Positions 7,047-16,321 are shown, numbered from the stretch's first letter. The stretch is DNA of 64,000 nt from SVQP01 sp045587385 (GCA_045587385.1 JAZNCE010000007.1:1-64000), one strand, 5' to 3'. Notes: generated from the sequence alone by a model not told the origin. Made by a program: numbers and translations.

Positions 7047-9137
7047 TCATTTCAGAGCAAAGCTCTTGACGTACATCACGTCGCCTACCTGACATTGATC
7101 CATATAGTCGATGCGGATGCTGTGAATATCGCCCTTCCAGAAGGCGGCACCCGACAGATCCACCTCGGCGGTATGGTATTCGCCGTCCGCGATCAGCGAA
7201 ACGCGGATCATGGCGTTCGGATTCGGCGCGGTTACGTCACCCACGCAGATAAACAGATCCATGACGTTGTTGCTCGGGCTGTTGCTCTTTGGCAGCATAT
7301 ACACGATTTCGATCTTGCTGTAATCCTTTGCCTTGAAGGCATCCCCCAGCGAAACCGTCACGTGCGGATCGACTCCGGTTACGTACAGCAGCGTTCCCTG
7401 CTCGGCAGATTGGAACTTGACCTGCGTGTTACCGGTCGGAATAACCAAGGTAGCATCCGCTTTGGTGGTCAGATCCAGCACAGGCTCGGTCTTGATCTCG
7501 GGAGCTTGCTCCTCCGGCCCTCTTTCGGGAATCGGATCGGTGCCGTTGTAATAGTATTCGTTGAACACCTCTGTGCTGTCCGGAATGCGCATGGACTGCG
7601 CGTGATTCTGCAGCGAAGCGTTATCGGCAAAATCGCGGTATGCCGTAAACAGGTCACGCAGCTCGGGCACCGTGCCGGTTGCAATCAGATAGCTGTATGC
7701 AATGGGCTCAAAGGAATGCATGGTCAAGTTCATCAAAGGGGCTACGTAATTGGTAGAGGCAGCCTTGGCGTCCTTGGCGTTATCAAACTGATAGCAGCCC
7801 GCCTTAAAGGCATCGACACCGGGCACGAACAAGCCGATGCCGTAGCCGTCGGTGGGATTGGTCCAGGCACACCACGATTCGGTGTTAGACTCACGCAGGC
7901 GGAAATAACAATCGCCCACCCAGAGGTGATCCCCCCAGAATTTAAGGTCGTTGCGGTAAGAGAGCGTATCCCCCGTCCAGGGCTCGGTACCGTTATAGAA
8001 GGTAAATGCGCTCAGATAGCTGACCGTATAGAACGCGGGCAGCTCCTGCTCGGTCAGGCGGTGCGTCCAGTTCGAAAAGTCCACGAAGCGGTTGTCAACC
8101 TCAATGCGGTCGGCATACAGCGTATAGGCGTTTTCCATATAGGCGGGCGTCAGATAGTTTTCCTTTGCCCAATCCATTGCCTGCGCCTTGACGTATACCG
8201 ATTGCGCGGTGACGACGATATCAATGATGCGGCTGTGGTTGAGGTACTTATCGCCGCCCTGAATGGGGTTATAGCACCATTGGCTGCCGTTGAATTCACC
8301 GGGCTCGAACTCGTCGTTGCGCACCACGCCGTAGTAGGATTGCTGGATCAGACGCCCCGTATCGGCTTGATTGACCAGATTGCCAAGCCCCTTGATCTCG
8401 CATTGCTTATCCAGCAGATAATTGACGCCGCCGCCCCAGGCAAGACGAATGCCCAGCTTATAGCGGCTGTTTTCGATATAATACGTGTCCATATCCTCGG
8501 CGTACACGGGGTAATCCTGCACGCGCAGCACGCAAAGCGCAAATTCCGTGGGCTGATCGTTGCAGCTCTCAAAGGTCATGCAATGAATTTCCTTGCCCTT
8601 CTTGCCGTCCAGATATTGACCGATCACGCAGGAAAAGGTATCCGTGCCCGCTTCCAAGTAAAAATCGTCGGTCACGCGCTTGCCGTCAACCGTATACGTC
8701 ACCGTACCGTATAAGGGCTGCGTGGAAACGTAGCCGATCGTAAATCGGTTAAATGCATCAGCCGTCAACGCGGTGTCAAACGTAAGCTTCAATCCCGTGG
8801 TAAAATGCAGCATATTGCCTGCAAGCGAGGTATAGCCGCTTGCAAGGTAGCTCAGCCCGTCCTTGTGCGTCACGCGCGCACCGCCGTCTTGCTCGGCAAT
8901 CGTCACGGCTGCGTCAAAGGTCAGCTGCTCGCGCACGGCTTTGACGACCTCGCCATCAGGCACGTCGGGCGTATCGGCTGCGGTGGTATCCTCCGCGTCG
9001 GGCTGTGTGCCGCTTTCCGTGCTGCCGCTTGTTTCCTCGTCCGGCTGCTCGGGTGTCGAGGGCGTGCACGCCACCATTCCCAAAACCATAGTTCCTGCCA
9101 GTAAAAGCGGCAAAAGCATCTGCAAAAATTTGCGCAT
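7047..9137 (-). CDS. large secreted lipoprotein, possibly carbohydrate-active
   Basis: A 696-residue lipoprotein: M-R-K, a hydrophobic core and the lipobox M-V-A-C at about residue 23, then a Thr/Glu/Asp-rich linker to about residue 65. The body is beta-rich and full of aromatic residues (Y-N-P-I-Q-G-G-D-K-Y, W-T-H-R-L-T-E-Q-E-L-P-A-F). The C-terminal 130 residues after a Pro/Glu linker look like a jelly-roll carbohydrate-binding module. Overall it suggests a polysaccharide-acting or sugar-binding surface protein, but no family signature is certain. The ATG at 9137 is chosen because AGGAGG lies 7 nt upstream; the ATG at 9143 sits too close. A TATAAT at 9171-9166 precedes it. Confidence 0.75.
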   Translation of the reverse strand: MRKFLQMLLPLLLAGTMVLGMVACTPSTPEQPDEETSGSTESGTQPDAEDTTAADTPDVPDGEVVKAVREQLTFDAAVTIAEQDGGARVTHKDGLSYLASGYTSLAGNMLHFTTGLKLTFDTALTADAFNRFTIGYVSTQPLYGTVTYTVDGKRVTDDFYLEAGTDTFSCVIGQYLDGKKGKEIHCMTFESCNDQPTEFALCVLRVQDYPVYAEDMDTYYIENSRYKLGIRLAWGGGVNYLLDKQCEIKGLGNLVNQADTGRLIQQSYYGVVRNDEFEPGEFNGSQWCYNPIQGGDKYLNHSRIIDIVVTAQSVYVKAQAMDWAKENYLTPAYMENAYTLYADRIEVDNRFVDFSNWTHRLTEQELPAFYTVSYLSAFTFYNGTEPWTGDTLSYRNDLKFWGDHLWVGDCYFRLRESNTESWCAWTNPTDGYGIGLFVPGVDAFKAGCYQFDNAKDAKAASTNYVAPLMNLTMHSFEPIAYSYLIATGTVPELRDLFTAYRDFADNASLQNHAQSMRIPDSTEVFNEYYYNGTDPIPERGPEEQAPEIKTEPVLDLTTKADATLVIPTGNTQVKFQSAEQGTLLYVTGVDPHVTVSLGDAFKAKDYSKIEIVYMLPKSNSPSNNVMDLFICVGDVTAPNPNAMIRVSLIADGEYHTAEVDLSGAAFWKGDIHSIRIDYMDQCQVGDVMYVKSFALK

Positions 9138-9206
9138 ATTCATTCCTCCTTGGAGTCTTTTGCATATTATACCATAAAATACGGCATTTGTACAGAGGAA
9201 AAATAC

Positions 9207-9232
9207 AAAAAGCACCCCGCGGGGTGCTTTTT
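9207..9232 (-). terminator. terminator of the sigma/anti-sigma operon
   Basis: A perfect stem, AAAAAGCACCCC (9207-9218) with GGGGTGCTTTTT (9221-9232), just after the minus-strand stop at 9247. Confidence 0.88.
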
Positions 9233-9246
9233 GCTATCATATTTGA

Positions 9247-10443
9247 TTATTCCGGCACGTACCAATCGCCGTCGCTGAAGTACGCTTCCTCAATCGAACG
9301 CGCATCCAGAATCAGATTGCCGTCATCCGGGTCAATGCCGCCGCGGAAGGTGACCACCACAAGGTCGCCGGGTCGGATGCCCGTCAAATCCTCGACAAGG
9401 CATCTGCTGATGCGCAGATCGTCGGTGGATACACGGAACACCATGCCCTCGCTCGAGTCAACGCACATGATGCTGTCGTCAATATACGCATATCCGTCCT
9501 CGATTTTGGTCAGCGTGCCTGCCAATCTGTACTCATAGGGCTCCATGGGCTTTTCGACCGAATTAGTCATGGCGTAGTCAATGATCTTATTTGCTGCCTC
9601 CGTGCCGATCTCGTAGATATACGCGTATTCAAACACGTTGGTCCACAAATAGCCGTCCTTGGTGATATACATCGCCTTTTTGTAAACGCCCAACGCTTCA
9701 GAGGTCATGGTGAAGCTGAGATATTCCTCGCTTCTCTCCCATTCCTTACCCTGTTCGGGCACGTAAAGAGCAGCATCACGGCAGGATGCAAGCACCTCGA
9801 TGATATACGCATCGTCAGTCAGCGCGTAATACCTCTCATCTCTTCCTTGATGCTCGGTAAAGCGATCAAGCTCCAGCACCTTTGCAAGATTATACTGATC
9901 AAACAGCTCGCCCAGCGTTGCGGGGATATCATCATAACCGTCCTGACAGCGGTACGCATAATATACCCCCTCAATACCAAGCGCGATCACGTGCTTTTCG
10001 GGCGCGCCCTTGACCCCGCGCACCTCAAAGCCCAGATAATTGCCGATTTTGTCACCCAAATTCTGTGGCTGCACCGCCATACCTGAGGTCACGTAATTAC
10101 AAAACGACCAAATGATATGTGAGTGCTTTTCCATCGCAGTCTGATATTCTGCAGGCCAGCTCATCATGCCGCTCTCGGTTCTGACTGTATCCATGCTTTT
10201 ATAATGCCGCTCCAAGTCACCAAACGATACGGTTTCGCGATCCTTACCGGGCAAAATATCCTCTCCGCCCATCATCATGGGCACGACGATCATGCCTGCC
10301 ACAATGATGACGCAAAGGCAAGCGGCTGTCAGTATGCTCCACTTGATCCACGGCTGCTTTGCCCTTCTTCTTTCCTTGGCAGACGCGCTCACGAGATCGG
10401 CATCGATCTCGCCCATTGCTTCTGCAATCCTGGGTATCTTCAT
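9247..10443 (-). CDS. membrane anti-sigma-type protein
   Basis: A 398-residue bitopic protein: a basic cytoplasmic head of about 30 residues (K-E-R-R-R-A-K-Q-P), one membrane segment at about 34-57, then an extracytoplasmic domain of about 340 residues with no recognised fold. Its ATG overlaps the stop of the upstream ECF sigma gene by 4 nt, so it is very likely translationally coupled and the cognate anti-sigma. The short head has no visible zinc-binding H-x3-C-x2-C motif, so it is not a classical ZAS anti-sigma; the role rests on context. Confidence 0.75.
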   Translation of the reverse strand: MKIPRIAEAMGEIDADLVSASAKERRRAKQPWIKWSILTAACLCVIIVAGMIVVPMMMGGEDILPGKDRETVSFGDLERHYKSMDTVRTESGMMSWPAEYQTAMEKHSHIIWSFCNYVTSGMAVQPQNLGDKIGNYLGFEVRGVKGAPEKHVIALGIEGVYYAYRCQDGYDDIPATLGELFDQYNLAKVLELDRFTEHQGRDERYYALTDDAYIIEVLASCRDAALYVPEQGKEWERSEEYLSFTMTSEALGVYKKAMYITKDGYLWTNVFEYAYIYEIGTEAANKIIDYAMTNSVEKPMEPYEYRLAGTLTKIEDGYAYIDDSIMCVDSSEGMVFRVSTDDLRISRCLVEDLTGIRPGDLVVVTFRGGIDPDDGNLILDARSIEEAYFSDGDWYVPE

Positions 10444-10997
10444 ACTTCAATTCCCTCCTTAGTCAAATGCTCCTTGAGCTTTTCTCGGGTGTGATACAGC
10501 ATGCTCTTGACCTTGCTTTGGCTAAAGCCGTAGCGTTTTGCAATGTCCGCGACCGAGTCAAAGAAATAATACTTGCGCACAAACACACCGCGCACGTCGT
10601 CGCTCTGCAGGCGCAAAAACGCGCTGATTGCGGCAGACACCTCGCCCTCGCGTCCGTCCACCGCCTCGTCGGGCAGTATTTCCTCCAGCTCGGAAAGCGA
10701 TACCGTCATCTCTCTGCTGCACTTTTGCCGTGTTACGGCACGCAGGCGTTTGAGAGAGACGTTACGCACCACGCGGCACACAAATGCGCAAAGATCATCG
10801 GGGCGTGCGGGCGGAATGGCATTCCAAACGCCCACGTACGCATCGTTGACGCATTCCTCGGCATCCTGCGCATTGCCCACAATATTGCGTGCAATACGCA
10901 AGCACAGCTTGCCGTATTTGTCCGACGTTTCCCGGATTGCGCGCTCGTCCCGCGCAAAGTACAGCTCTATGACGCTGCGGTCATCCATATCGCGCAT
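10440..10997 (-). CDS. ECF-type RNA polymerase sigma factor
   Basis: A 185-residue sigma-70 family protein with only regions 2 and 4. Region 2 (residues about 10-85) includes I-V-G-N-A-Q-D-A-E-E-C-V-N-D-A-Y-V-G-V-W. Region 4 (about 115-180) has D-S-V-A-D-I-A-K-R-Y-G-F-S-Q-S-K-V-K-S-M-L-Y-H as its helix-turn-helix. The ATG at 10997 has AGGAGG 7 nt upstream; longer frames lack this. It should direct polymerase to a small regulon after release from the neighbouring membrane protein. The two genes form an operon ending at 9207. Confidence 0.93.
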   Translation of the reverse strand: MRDMDDRSVIELYFARDERAIRETSDKYGKLCLRIARNIVGNAQDAEECVNDAYVGVWNAIPPARPDDLCAFVCRVVRNVSLKRLRAVTRQKCSREMTVSLSELEEILPDEAVDGREGEVSAAISAFLRLQSDDVRGVFVRKYYFFDSVADIAKRYGFSQSKVKSMLYHTREKLKEHLTKEGIEV

Positions 10998-11113
10998 GCT
11001 GTCACCTCCTGTAATGTAAAGTCTGAAAGGCGCCCTCACCTATACAGTACCCTTTTTGGGCTGCTTGGTTGCAAAGCAAGAGAATATTTTTCAAAATACC
11101 CGTGATTTAATAA

Positions 11114-11142
11114 GGGGAGCATATGGAATGCTCCCCTACGGT
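11114..11142. repeat. palindromic repeat, copy 1
   Basis: Arms GGGGAGCAT (11114-11122) and ATGCTCCCC (11128-11136) with loop ATGGA. The 28 bases from 11115 to 11142 are identical to 61569-61596. It lies between two minus-strand genes and could also end the transcript from 11154. Confidence 0.85.
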
Positions 11143-11153
11143 TCATTTGGCTG

Positions 11154-12593
11154 TTACGACCGCTTGACGTTGATCTTGAGCAGCTCGTCGACCGTGTCGT
11201 TATCAATGACCTCGTTGGCTGCCGCGCCTGCGTAGCGGGCGGTCTGATAGACCTCGAACAGCCTCTTTTCGTCGTCCTCAACCGCGATCTCGCGTCCGAT
11301 CTCGTCGGGCGTTTGCGAATACTTGATGCGATATCCCTGCTTGATGCGGCGGATCATATAATCCACGAAAATGAAGCGCACGCGCGCGGCGTTATCGGGC
11401 AGCTCGTGCCACTTTGCCTCGTTGCGCAGCTTTTTGTTTTTCTTTGCCTTGGCAGGCTTTTCCACGTAAACAAAGCTCTTTTCATCCTTGCCCTTGAGTC
11501 TTTGCTTGCCGATAGAAATGCCCACAAACCCCAGCACGCGGTCCAATGCCTTGACCACCGGCTTTGCTACGCGCTTGCCGATCTCCAGCGCCTTGAGTGC
11601 CATTTTGCGCTTGAGAGAGGGGCTGAGCATGCGGAAGAATTGCACGATGGCAAACACCGCACCCACAATGACCATCACCACGCAAAGTCCGCGGATCTTA
11701 TCCCCGTGCAGCACCAAAAAATCGTTTTTGGGGTCAATGCGGCTTGCCGCAAAGAAGGCAGAGCCCCAAAGTCCCGTGCCGCACGCGACCAAGCCCACAA
11801 GGCCTGCGATCAGTCGCTTTTTGTTGATAGTGCGCCAGATCTCGGCATAGTCCACACCGCTGACGCTGTCCTCGGCGCGTGCGCGCTTTTTGCGTACGAT
11901 CTCGGTTTGCGGGGCGTCCTTTTGATTGGGGGCGTCCTCCGTTTTTTTAGAGGTTTTGGGTTTTTTCGGTGCGCTTGATCTGTATTTGGACGCAGCCTTG
12001 CGGCACTTTTGAGAGAGCTGCGCGCTGTCGGAATATTCCGAGATCTGCTCAAAGATCTCGGCAGCCTCCTCGTATTCGGGTCCCGATTGCGCCTTCTCCA
12101 TCAGCTCGACAGCCGCACTGTACGCGCACTCGGTATAATGCTTGCCGTAACGCTCGGCAAGATCGCGGGAATCCTTATAGCCCTTGATCTTATTCATTTT
12201 GAAATACGCCTCGCGCATATCCTGCCAGCGTCCCTCGCACTGCTCGTACAGCGCGATTGCCTCGGCATAGCACAAAGAGGTCGCCTTGGCTTTGTACGTA
12301 CGCGCCCACTCACGCGCATCCATGTAATCCGAGATCTGCGACAGTACCGACGCAGCCTCGAAATAATCCTCGCTGGTCAGATCCTCGCGCGAGGTGAAAT
12401 CCTCACGGTATTCGCGGTACGCTGCCGCAGACGCGGCACGCACGCATTTGGTATAGTACGCAGACGCATCCTTGAAGTTGCCAAGCTCGTGAAACTGCTT
12501 GCCAAGCTCCAAAAATTCACGCCAGGTGGAGGTAGACGCAAACCGATGCATCAGCTCGGTATAGCGCAGATTCATTTGTGCTTCACTCGCCAT
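11154..12593 (-). CDS. TPR-like membrane protein with DUF4129-like C terminus
   Basis: A 479-residue protein, last gene of a MoxR operon. Residues about 1-200 are alpha-helical repeats of TPR type (F-H-E-L-G-N-F-K-D-A-S-A-Y-Y, F-E-Q-I-S-E-Y-S-D-S-A-Q). A Lys/Pro-rich linker, two membrane segments (about 265-285 and 305-325) and a cytoplasmic tail follow. The tail has Y-R-I-K-Y-S-Q-T-P-D-E-I-G-R-E and Y-Q-T-A-R-Y-A-G, resembling the C terminus of DUF4129 proteins that accompany MoxR and DUF58. It overlaps the DUF58 gene by 11 nt and has GGAGG before its ATG. Confidence 0.75.
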   Translation of the reverse strand: MASEAQMNLRYTELMHRFASTSTWREFLELGKQFHELGNFKDASAYYTKCVRAASAAAYREYREDFTSREDLTSEDYFEAASVLSQISDYMDAREWARTYKAKATSLCYAEAIALYEQCEGRWQDMREAYFKMNKIKGYKDSRDLAERYGKHYTECAYSAAVELMEKAQSGPEYEEAAEIFEQISEYSDSAQLSQKCRKAASKYRSSAPKKPKTSKKTEDAPNQKDAPQTEIVRKKRARAEDSVSGVDYAEIWRTINKKRLIAGLVGLVACGTGLWGSAFFAASRIDPKNDFLVLHGDKIRGLCVVMVIVGAVFAIVQFFRMLSPSLKRKMALKALEIGKRVAKPVVKALDRVLGFVGISIGKQRLKGKDEKSFVYVEKPAKAKKNKKLRNEAKWHELPDNAARVRFIFVDYMIRRIKQGYRIKYSQTPDEIGREIAVEDDEKRLFEVYQTARYAGAAANEVIDNDTVDELLKINVKRS

Positions 12594-13773
12594 CGTACAC
12601 TTCCTCCCCCTCTAAAATGATGACCTGCACCGAGTTGCCAAGACGCTCCAAGGCGTCGGTTCTCGCCTGCACGTCGGGGTTTTCGGCAAACGCAACGATC
12701 ACAATCTCGGTGTCGGCAATACCCTCGGTCACGGCATTTTCCAAAAGAGATGCAAACGAGCCGCCCTCACGTGGGGTAATGCACGCCATCTCGCGCAGTA
12801 TTGCCAGCATGTGCGCCTCACCGCTCTCGCAGGGGAAGCGCAAGCTCATCTCACCGTTCTGCGATTTGCAGTTGGCAGCAAAGCCCACGCGGAAACCACC
12901 GTATGCGGCATCGCGCACAAGTGCTGCGCAAAAGGAAAGCCCCTCTTCGCCGCGACGGTTATATTCGTTGCCGTCCATACTCATGCCCATGGGCAAATGG
13001 AAATCCATATAGATCATCATGCGTCGGCTGGCGCAAAACTCTCTGGAATTGACCTTGAAGGGCGAGGTGGCAGCACCGCCGAACGGCACGCGCGCGGACG
13101 CCTTGAAGTTGATTTGCGAGATCTGATCGCCAAAGCGGTAATCACGAATCCCCGCAAAGGAAAAGGGATCCTGATACAGCGGGCGGCGGCTGACGTAGTC
13201 ACCCTGCAATCGCCCCTGGGCAAAATCCTGCATGTCCAGCGGAATGGCTTTGGGGTACACGAAAATCTCGGCAGGGGCATCCTGCGCAAGCGGTCCCGAC
13301 TTGGAATAGATGGACGCCACGTGCAGATTGTAATGCCCTCTTTTTTTGCAAATAACCTTGTGTCTGCGGCGGATCTGCATATACGGCCACAGATTGAAGC
13401 GGCTGATCAGATACTGCATGGAATTTTTGTCATCGGGATCTCTCTCGTATTCCTCCAGCTCCAGCTCGTTATAGAAATACGACTCAATATCCACCCACAA
13501 AAGCGGAAAAGAGCTGGTATTGCGCACGGTCTCGATCAGCTCGACCTCGTCGCCCTCATACACGCCCACCTCGGAGAATTCACGCGAATACTCGATATTG
13601 CCAAGGCGTTTGTTGCGCAGAGCGATATATATGCGGTACAGAATCAGCGCGAGCAGCCCAAGCACGGCAAGCGTGACCAGCACGTAAAACCACGGAGATC
13701 TCGTAAACTCCGCGATCTTGTCCGCCATGTTGGTAATATACTCGGCAATTCCCTTTAATGCTTCAGGCGACAT
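12583..13773 (-). CDS. DUF58 membrane-anchored protein
   Basis: A 396-residue protein with one clear N-terminal membrane segment (about 28-50), a beta-rich middle and a C-terminal VWA-like DUF58 region holding the motif R-P-L-Y-Q-D-P-F-S-F-A-G-I-R-D-Y-R-F-G-D (about 215), then K-A-S-A-R and Y-M-D-F. DUF58 proteins are the standard partners of MoxR ATPases. They are thought to be remodelled at the membrane, possibly in metal insertion or envelope processes. The start overlaps the MoxR stop by 1 nt, so the genes are coupled. Confidence 0.9.
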   Translation of the reverse strand: MSPEALKGIAEYITNMADKIAEFTRSPWFYVLVTLAVLGLLALILYRIYIALRNKRLGNIEYSREFSEVGVYEGDEVELIETVRNTSSFPLLWVDIESYFYNELELEEYERDPDDKNSMQYLISRFNLWPYMQIRRRHKVICKKRGHYNLHVASIYSKSGPLAQDAPAEIFVYPKAIPLDMQDFAQGRLQGDYVSRRPLYQDPFSFAGIRDYRFGDQISQINFKASARVPFGGAATSPFKVNSREFCASRRMMIYMDFHLPMGMSMDGNEYNRRGEEGLSFCAALVRDAAYGGFRVGFAANCKSQNGEMSLRFPCESGEAHMLAILREMACITPREGGSFASLLENAVTEGIADTEIVIVAFAENPDVQARTDALERLGNSVQVIILEGEEVYDGE

Positions 13774-14744
13774 TATCTTTCCTCAAAAATTGCCTCGGTG
13801 GGTACGGTGACCGTGCCGAGAATGTCCTCTACGACGTTGTAAGCCGCATTCTTATGAATACGCGCGGAGTTTTCCAACATGATTCTGTGGTCAAGCACGG
13901 GGTGCGCCGCACGCTTGACGTCGTCCGGAAGCACGTAATTTCTGCCTGCGATGGCAGCATAGCCCTTTGCCGCACGCATCAGGGACAGCGCGCCGCGAGG
14001 GCTGACGCCAAGGATGACCTTGGGGTACTTTCTGGTTCTTTCCACGATATTGGTAATGTAGCTCATCAGCTCACGGCACACGTAAACCTTGGGCAATTCC
14101 TCAATGGCGCGGCAAAGCTCCTGCTGCGTGACCACGGGCGAAAGCGTTTCCAAGGGACTTGCCTTATCAAAGCGCGCAAGGATATCCACGCCCTCCATGT
14201 GGTTGGGGTAATCCATGCTGCCCTTCATCAAAAATCTGTCCAGCTGTGCCTCGGGCAGCGGGAAGGTACCCATGTTTTCCACGGGGTTCTGGGTTGCAAT
14301 GACCATAAAGGGCGCAGCCAGACGGTAGGTCTTGCCGTCAATGGTGGTCTGACCCTCCTCCATACACTCCAAAAGACCCGACTGCGTCTTGGGAGTAGCA
14401 CGGTTGATCTCGTCCGCCAGCACGATGTTGGCAAAGATGGGACCGGGCACGAACTCAAACTCGGACTTCTTCATGTTAAAGAAGTTAATACCCGTGATAT
14501 CCGAGGGCAAAAGGTCGGGAGTGAACTGGATACGCTTGAAATCGCAGCCCACGCTTGCAGCCAGCGACTTGATCAGCATGGTCTTACCCGTGCCGGGTAC
14601 GTCCTCCAGCAGCACGTGACCGCCGCAAAGCATGGAAACCAGCAGCATATCGATGGTGTCCTCCTTACCGACGATGACCTTGCCGATATTCTCTTTAATT
14701 TTGGTGTAAACCTGTGTAATATTCTGGGAAACCGAAACAGACAT
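13773..14744 (-). CDS. MoxR-family AAA+ ATPase
   Basis: A 323-residue AAA+ chaperone-like ATPase. Walker A is E-D-V-P-G-T-G-K-T (about 47-55), Walker B L-A-D-E-I-N-R-A (about 112), sensor 1 V-I-A-T-Q-N-P, followed by P-E-A-Q-L-D-R-F; all key residues are present. The ATG at 14744 is preferred; a TTG 12 nt upstream is the only alternative. It is the first gene of a three-gene operon with the DUF58 and TPR/DUF4129-like proteins, driven by the promoter at 14775-14803. The client is unknown. Confidence 0.93.
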   Translation of the reverse strand: MSVSVSQNITQVYTKIKENIGKVIVGKEDTIDMLLVSMLCGGHVLLEDVPGTGKTMLIKSLAASVGCDFKRIQFTPDLLPSDITGINFFNMKKSEFEFVPGPIFANIVLADEINRATPKTQSGLLECMEEGQTTIDGKTYRLAAPFMVIATQNPVENMGTFPLPEAQLDRFLMKGSMDYPNHMEGVDILARFDKASPLETLSPVVTQQELCRAIEELPKVYVCRELMSYITNIVERTRKYPKVILGVSPRGALSLMRAAKGYAAIAGRNYVLPDDVKRAAHPVLDHRIMLENSARIHKNAAYNVVEDILGTVTVPTEAIFEER

Positions 14745-14774
14745 AATGCCCTCCAAAAAATACTTAATCGTATT

Positions 14775-14803
14775 ATTTTACCATATTTTTATTAGAATGT
14801 CAA
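14775..14803 (-). promoter_or_regulatory. promoter of the MoxR operon
   Basis: On the minus strand TTGACA (14803-14798), 17 nt, TAAAAT (14780-14775). Confidence 0.8.
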
Positions 14804-14897
14804 GAAAGTATTGGGGCGTGAACGAAAAACGGTCTCTCCAACCGTCCGTTGTAGGGACAGGCGTCCCCGACTGTCAGCCCTCATACCGTAGGGACAG

Positions 14898-15911
14898 TTA
14901 TTTTTGCGTTCTCTCCATCACGGAGATCAAACTCGACATGGAATACAGCTTTGCACTGCCCAAGGAGTCAGGAAGCGTATCGCCGTCAATAAGCTTGTGA
15001 ATATGACTGTTTTCACAAATCTCAACATTCAGAGGTATGGGATTGAGCAAAAAGACAGGAACATTCACTTTATCGGGAGCAAAGCATTCCTTATAGTTCA
15101 CCTCCGGCATGAGATGCGCTCCTTCGGGAAGCTTTATCATTTCGGAATGATAAAACGTAAGCAGCGGATCGTTTTCCCGACCCTTCAACCGCCAAAAGGT
15201 CGAGCGCGAATAAGGAGCAATACCGGGAGACATAAACATATACCCGAAATTCTTATCATAACTGTAGATACCATTGTCTTGAAGATGTAGCGTACGGTGA
15301 CGCTTTACCGTAGCCCACATGGCTAAGATATAACGATGATTACCAATATCCACAATCAATTCCGGAGACGTAGTACGAACAAACAACGATTTGTAGCCGT
15401 TTTCTCTGCAAATTAACGTACCGTTATGCTTTTTGACAAAGGCTTTCAGACGGTGCAAAGCCGATGCACGCTTACTGATAGCACGTCCCCATTTCAAGGC
15501 GAGCAACAGTAATACAAATATCGCAGTAAGAGCAATCAACTGCAATCCAAAACCGCTCCAAGCTTGCAGATAATCATTTTCGGTGGTCAGATACAAATAT
15601 GCCAATCCACCAATAGCAACCGCTCCCGCCAACCAAGGAAGGATCATAGGAAAATGATGCTTATTGTGTACCGACGCCATCAGGGTTGAAAGCTTATCGG
15701 TACTTCCCAAGGATTCTTCCAGCTCTGCATATGCCTTTTCGGGAGGAATTCCCTGCCTCATAATATCTTCGATAGCATCCTCCAAATGTCCGCGAAATTC
15801 GTCAGTTGCTCTCTTGCGACGCTGCTTTGACTTGATCTCGCAACAGACTCTGGCAGCCAGTCGATCCAAGGCACCATCCAAGTCAAAAATACCGCTATTC
15901 TGTTCGCTCAT
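14898..15911 (-). CDS. two-helix membrane protein partnered with PadR
   Basis: A 337-residue protein. The N-terminal 85 residues are helical and resemble the permease-prefix/DUF1700-type domain that often follows PadR regulators (F-R-G-H-L-E-D-A-I-E-D-I then G-I-P-P-E-K-A-Y-A-E-L-E). Two membrane segments lie at about 92-110 and 122-145. The C-terminal 190 residues are beta-rich and soluble with no known family. The ATG at 15911 is chosen because it follows the PadR stop by 1 nt and has AAGGTG upstream. It is probably the target the PadR protein controls. Confidence 0.7.
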   Translation of the reverse strand: MSEQNSGIFDLDGALDRLAARVCCEIKSKQRRKRATDEFRGHLEDAIEDIMRQGIPPEKAYAELEESLGSTDKLSTLMASVHNKHHFPMILPWLAGAVAIGGLAYLYLTTENDYLQAWSGFGLQLIALTAIFVLLLLALKWGRAISKRASALHRLKAFVKKHNGTLICRENGYKSLFVRTTSPELIVDIGNHRYILAMWATVKRHRTLHLQDNGIYSYDKNFGYMFMSPGIAPYSRSTFWRLKGRENDPLLTFYHSEMIKLPEGAHLMPEVNYKECFAPDKVNVPVFLLNPIPLNVEICENSHIHKLIDGDTLPDSLGSAKLYSMSSLISVMERTQK

Positions 15912-15912
15912 G

Positions 15913-16248
15913 TTATACACCTTCTTTGCCAAGCACCATTGTCACAGCATCACTGAAAACTTGCCATTCTTCCATACGGGCAGCCAAGTGCAATCTTCCC
16001 TGTACCGTGATGCGGTAATAGCGGCGCGAACGACCGGTTTCACTCTGCCCGTCGTAAGAAGTCACGTGTCCTTCTTTTTCGAGCATGTGCAGTATGGGGT
16101 ACAGCGTTCCTTCGTTGAGCTTGAAAGCGTCATTGGAACGTGCTGCAATTTCGCGGATAATGCGATAGCCGTACATATCTTCATCTGCAATGACGCGCAG
16201 CACCATAAGAGCCGTGCTTCCTTTGAGCAATTCTTTACTGATTTTCAT
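15913..16248 (-). CDS. PadR-family transcriptional regulator
   Basis: A 111-residue winged-helix repressor with the PadR signature: L-L-K-G-S-T-A-L-M-V-L, Y-G-Y-R-I-I-R-E-I, L-N-E-G-T-L-Y-P-I-L-H-M-L-E-K-E-G and G-R-S-R-R-Y-Y-R-I-T. These repressors bind palindromes as dimers and are relieved by small hydrophobic ligands. The ATG at 16248 is chosen because GGAGGT (16257-16262) is 8 nt upstream; the ATG at 16254 would be too close. Its promoter is wrapped by a perfect 13-bp inverted repeat, so it probably autoregulates. Confidence 0.93.
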   Translation of the reverse strand: MKISKELLKGSTALMVLRVIADEDMYGYRIIREIAARSNDAFKLNEGTLYPILHMLEKEGHVTSYDGQSETGRSRRYYRITVQGRLHLAARMEEWQVFSDAVTMVLGKEGV

Positions 16249-16272
16249 TTCCATATACCTCCGACTTCTATA

Positions 16273-16321
16273 CATAGATATCCGATGTATTCATTATACC
16301 TCGGATATCTATGCTTGTCAA
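16273..16321 (-). promoter_or_regulatory. PadR promoter wrapped by a perfect inverted repeat
   Basis: On the minus strand TTGACA (16321-16316), 17 nt, TATAAT (16298-16293). Perfect 13-bp arms CATAGATATCCGA (16273-16285) and TCGGATATCTATG (16301-16313) flank the -10 with a 15-nt gap. One arm lies in the spacer and the other over the transcription start. Confidence 0.88.

Noticed and set aside
7095..8714. 539-codon plus-strand frame opposite the large lipoprotein
   Set aside because: The lipoprotein has a signal peptide, lipobox and AGGAGG; the opposite frame has none and reads as low-information sequence.
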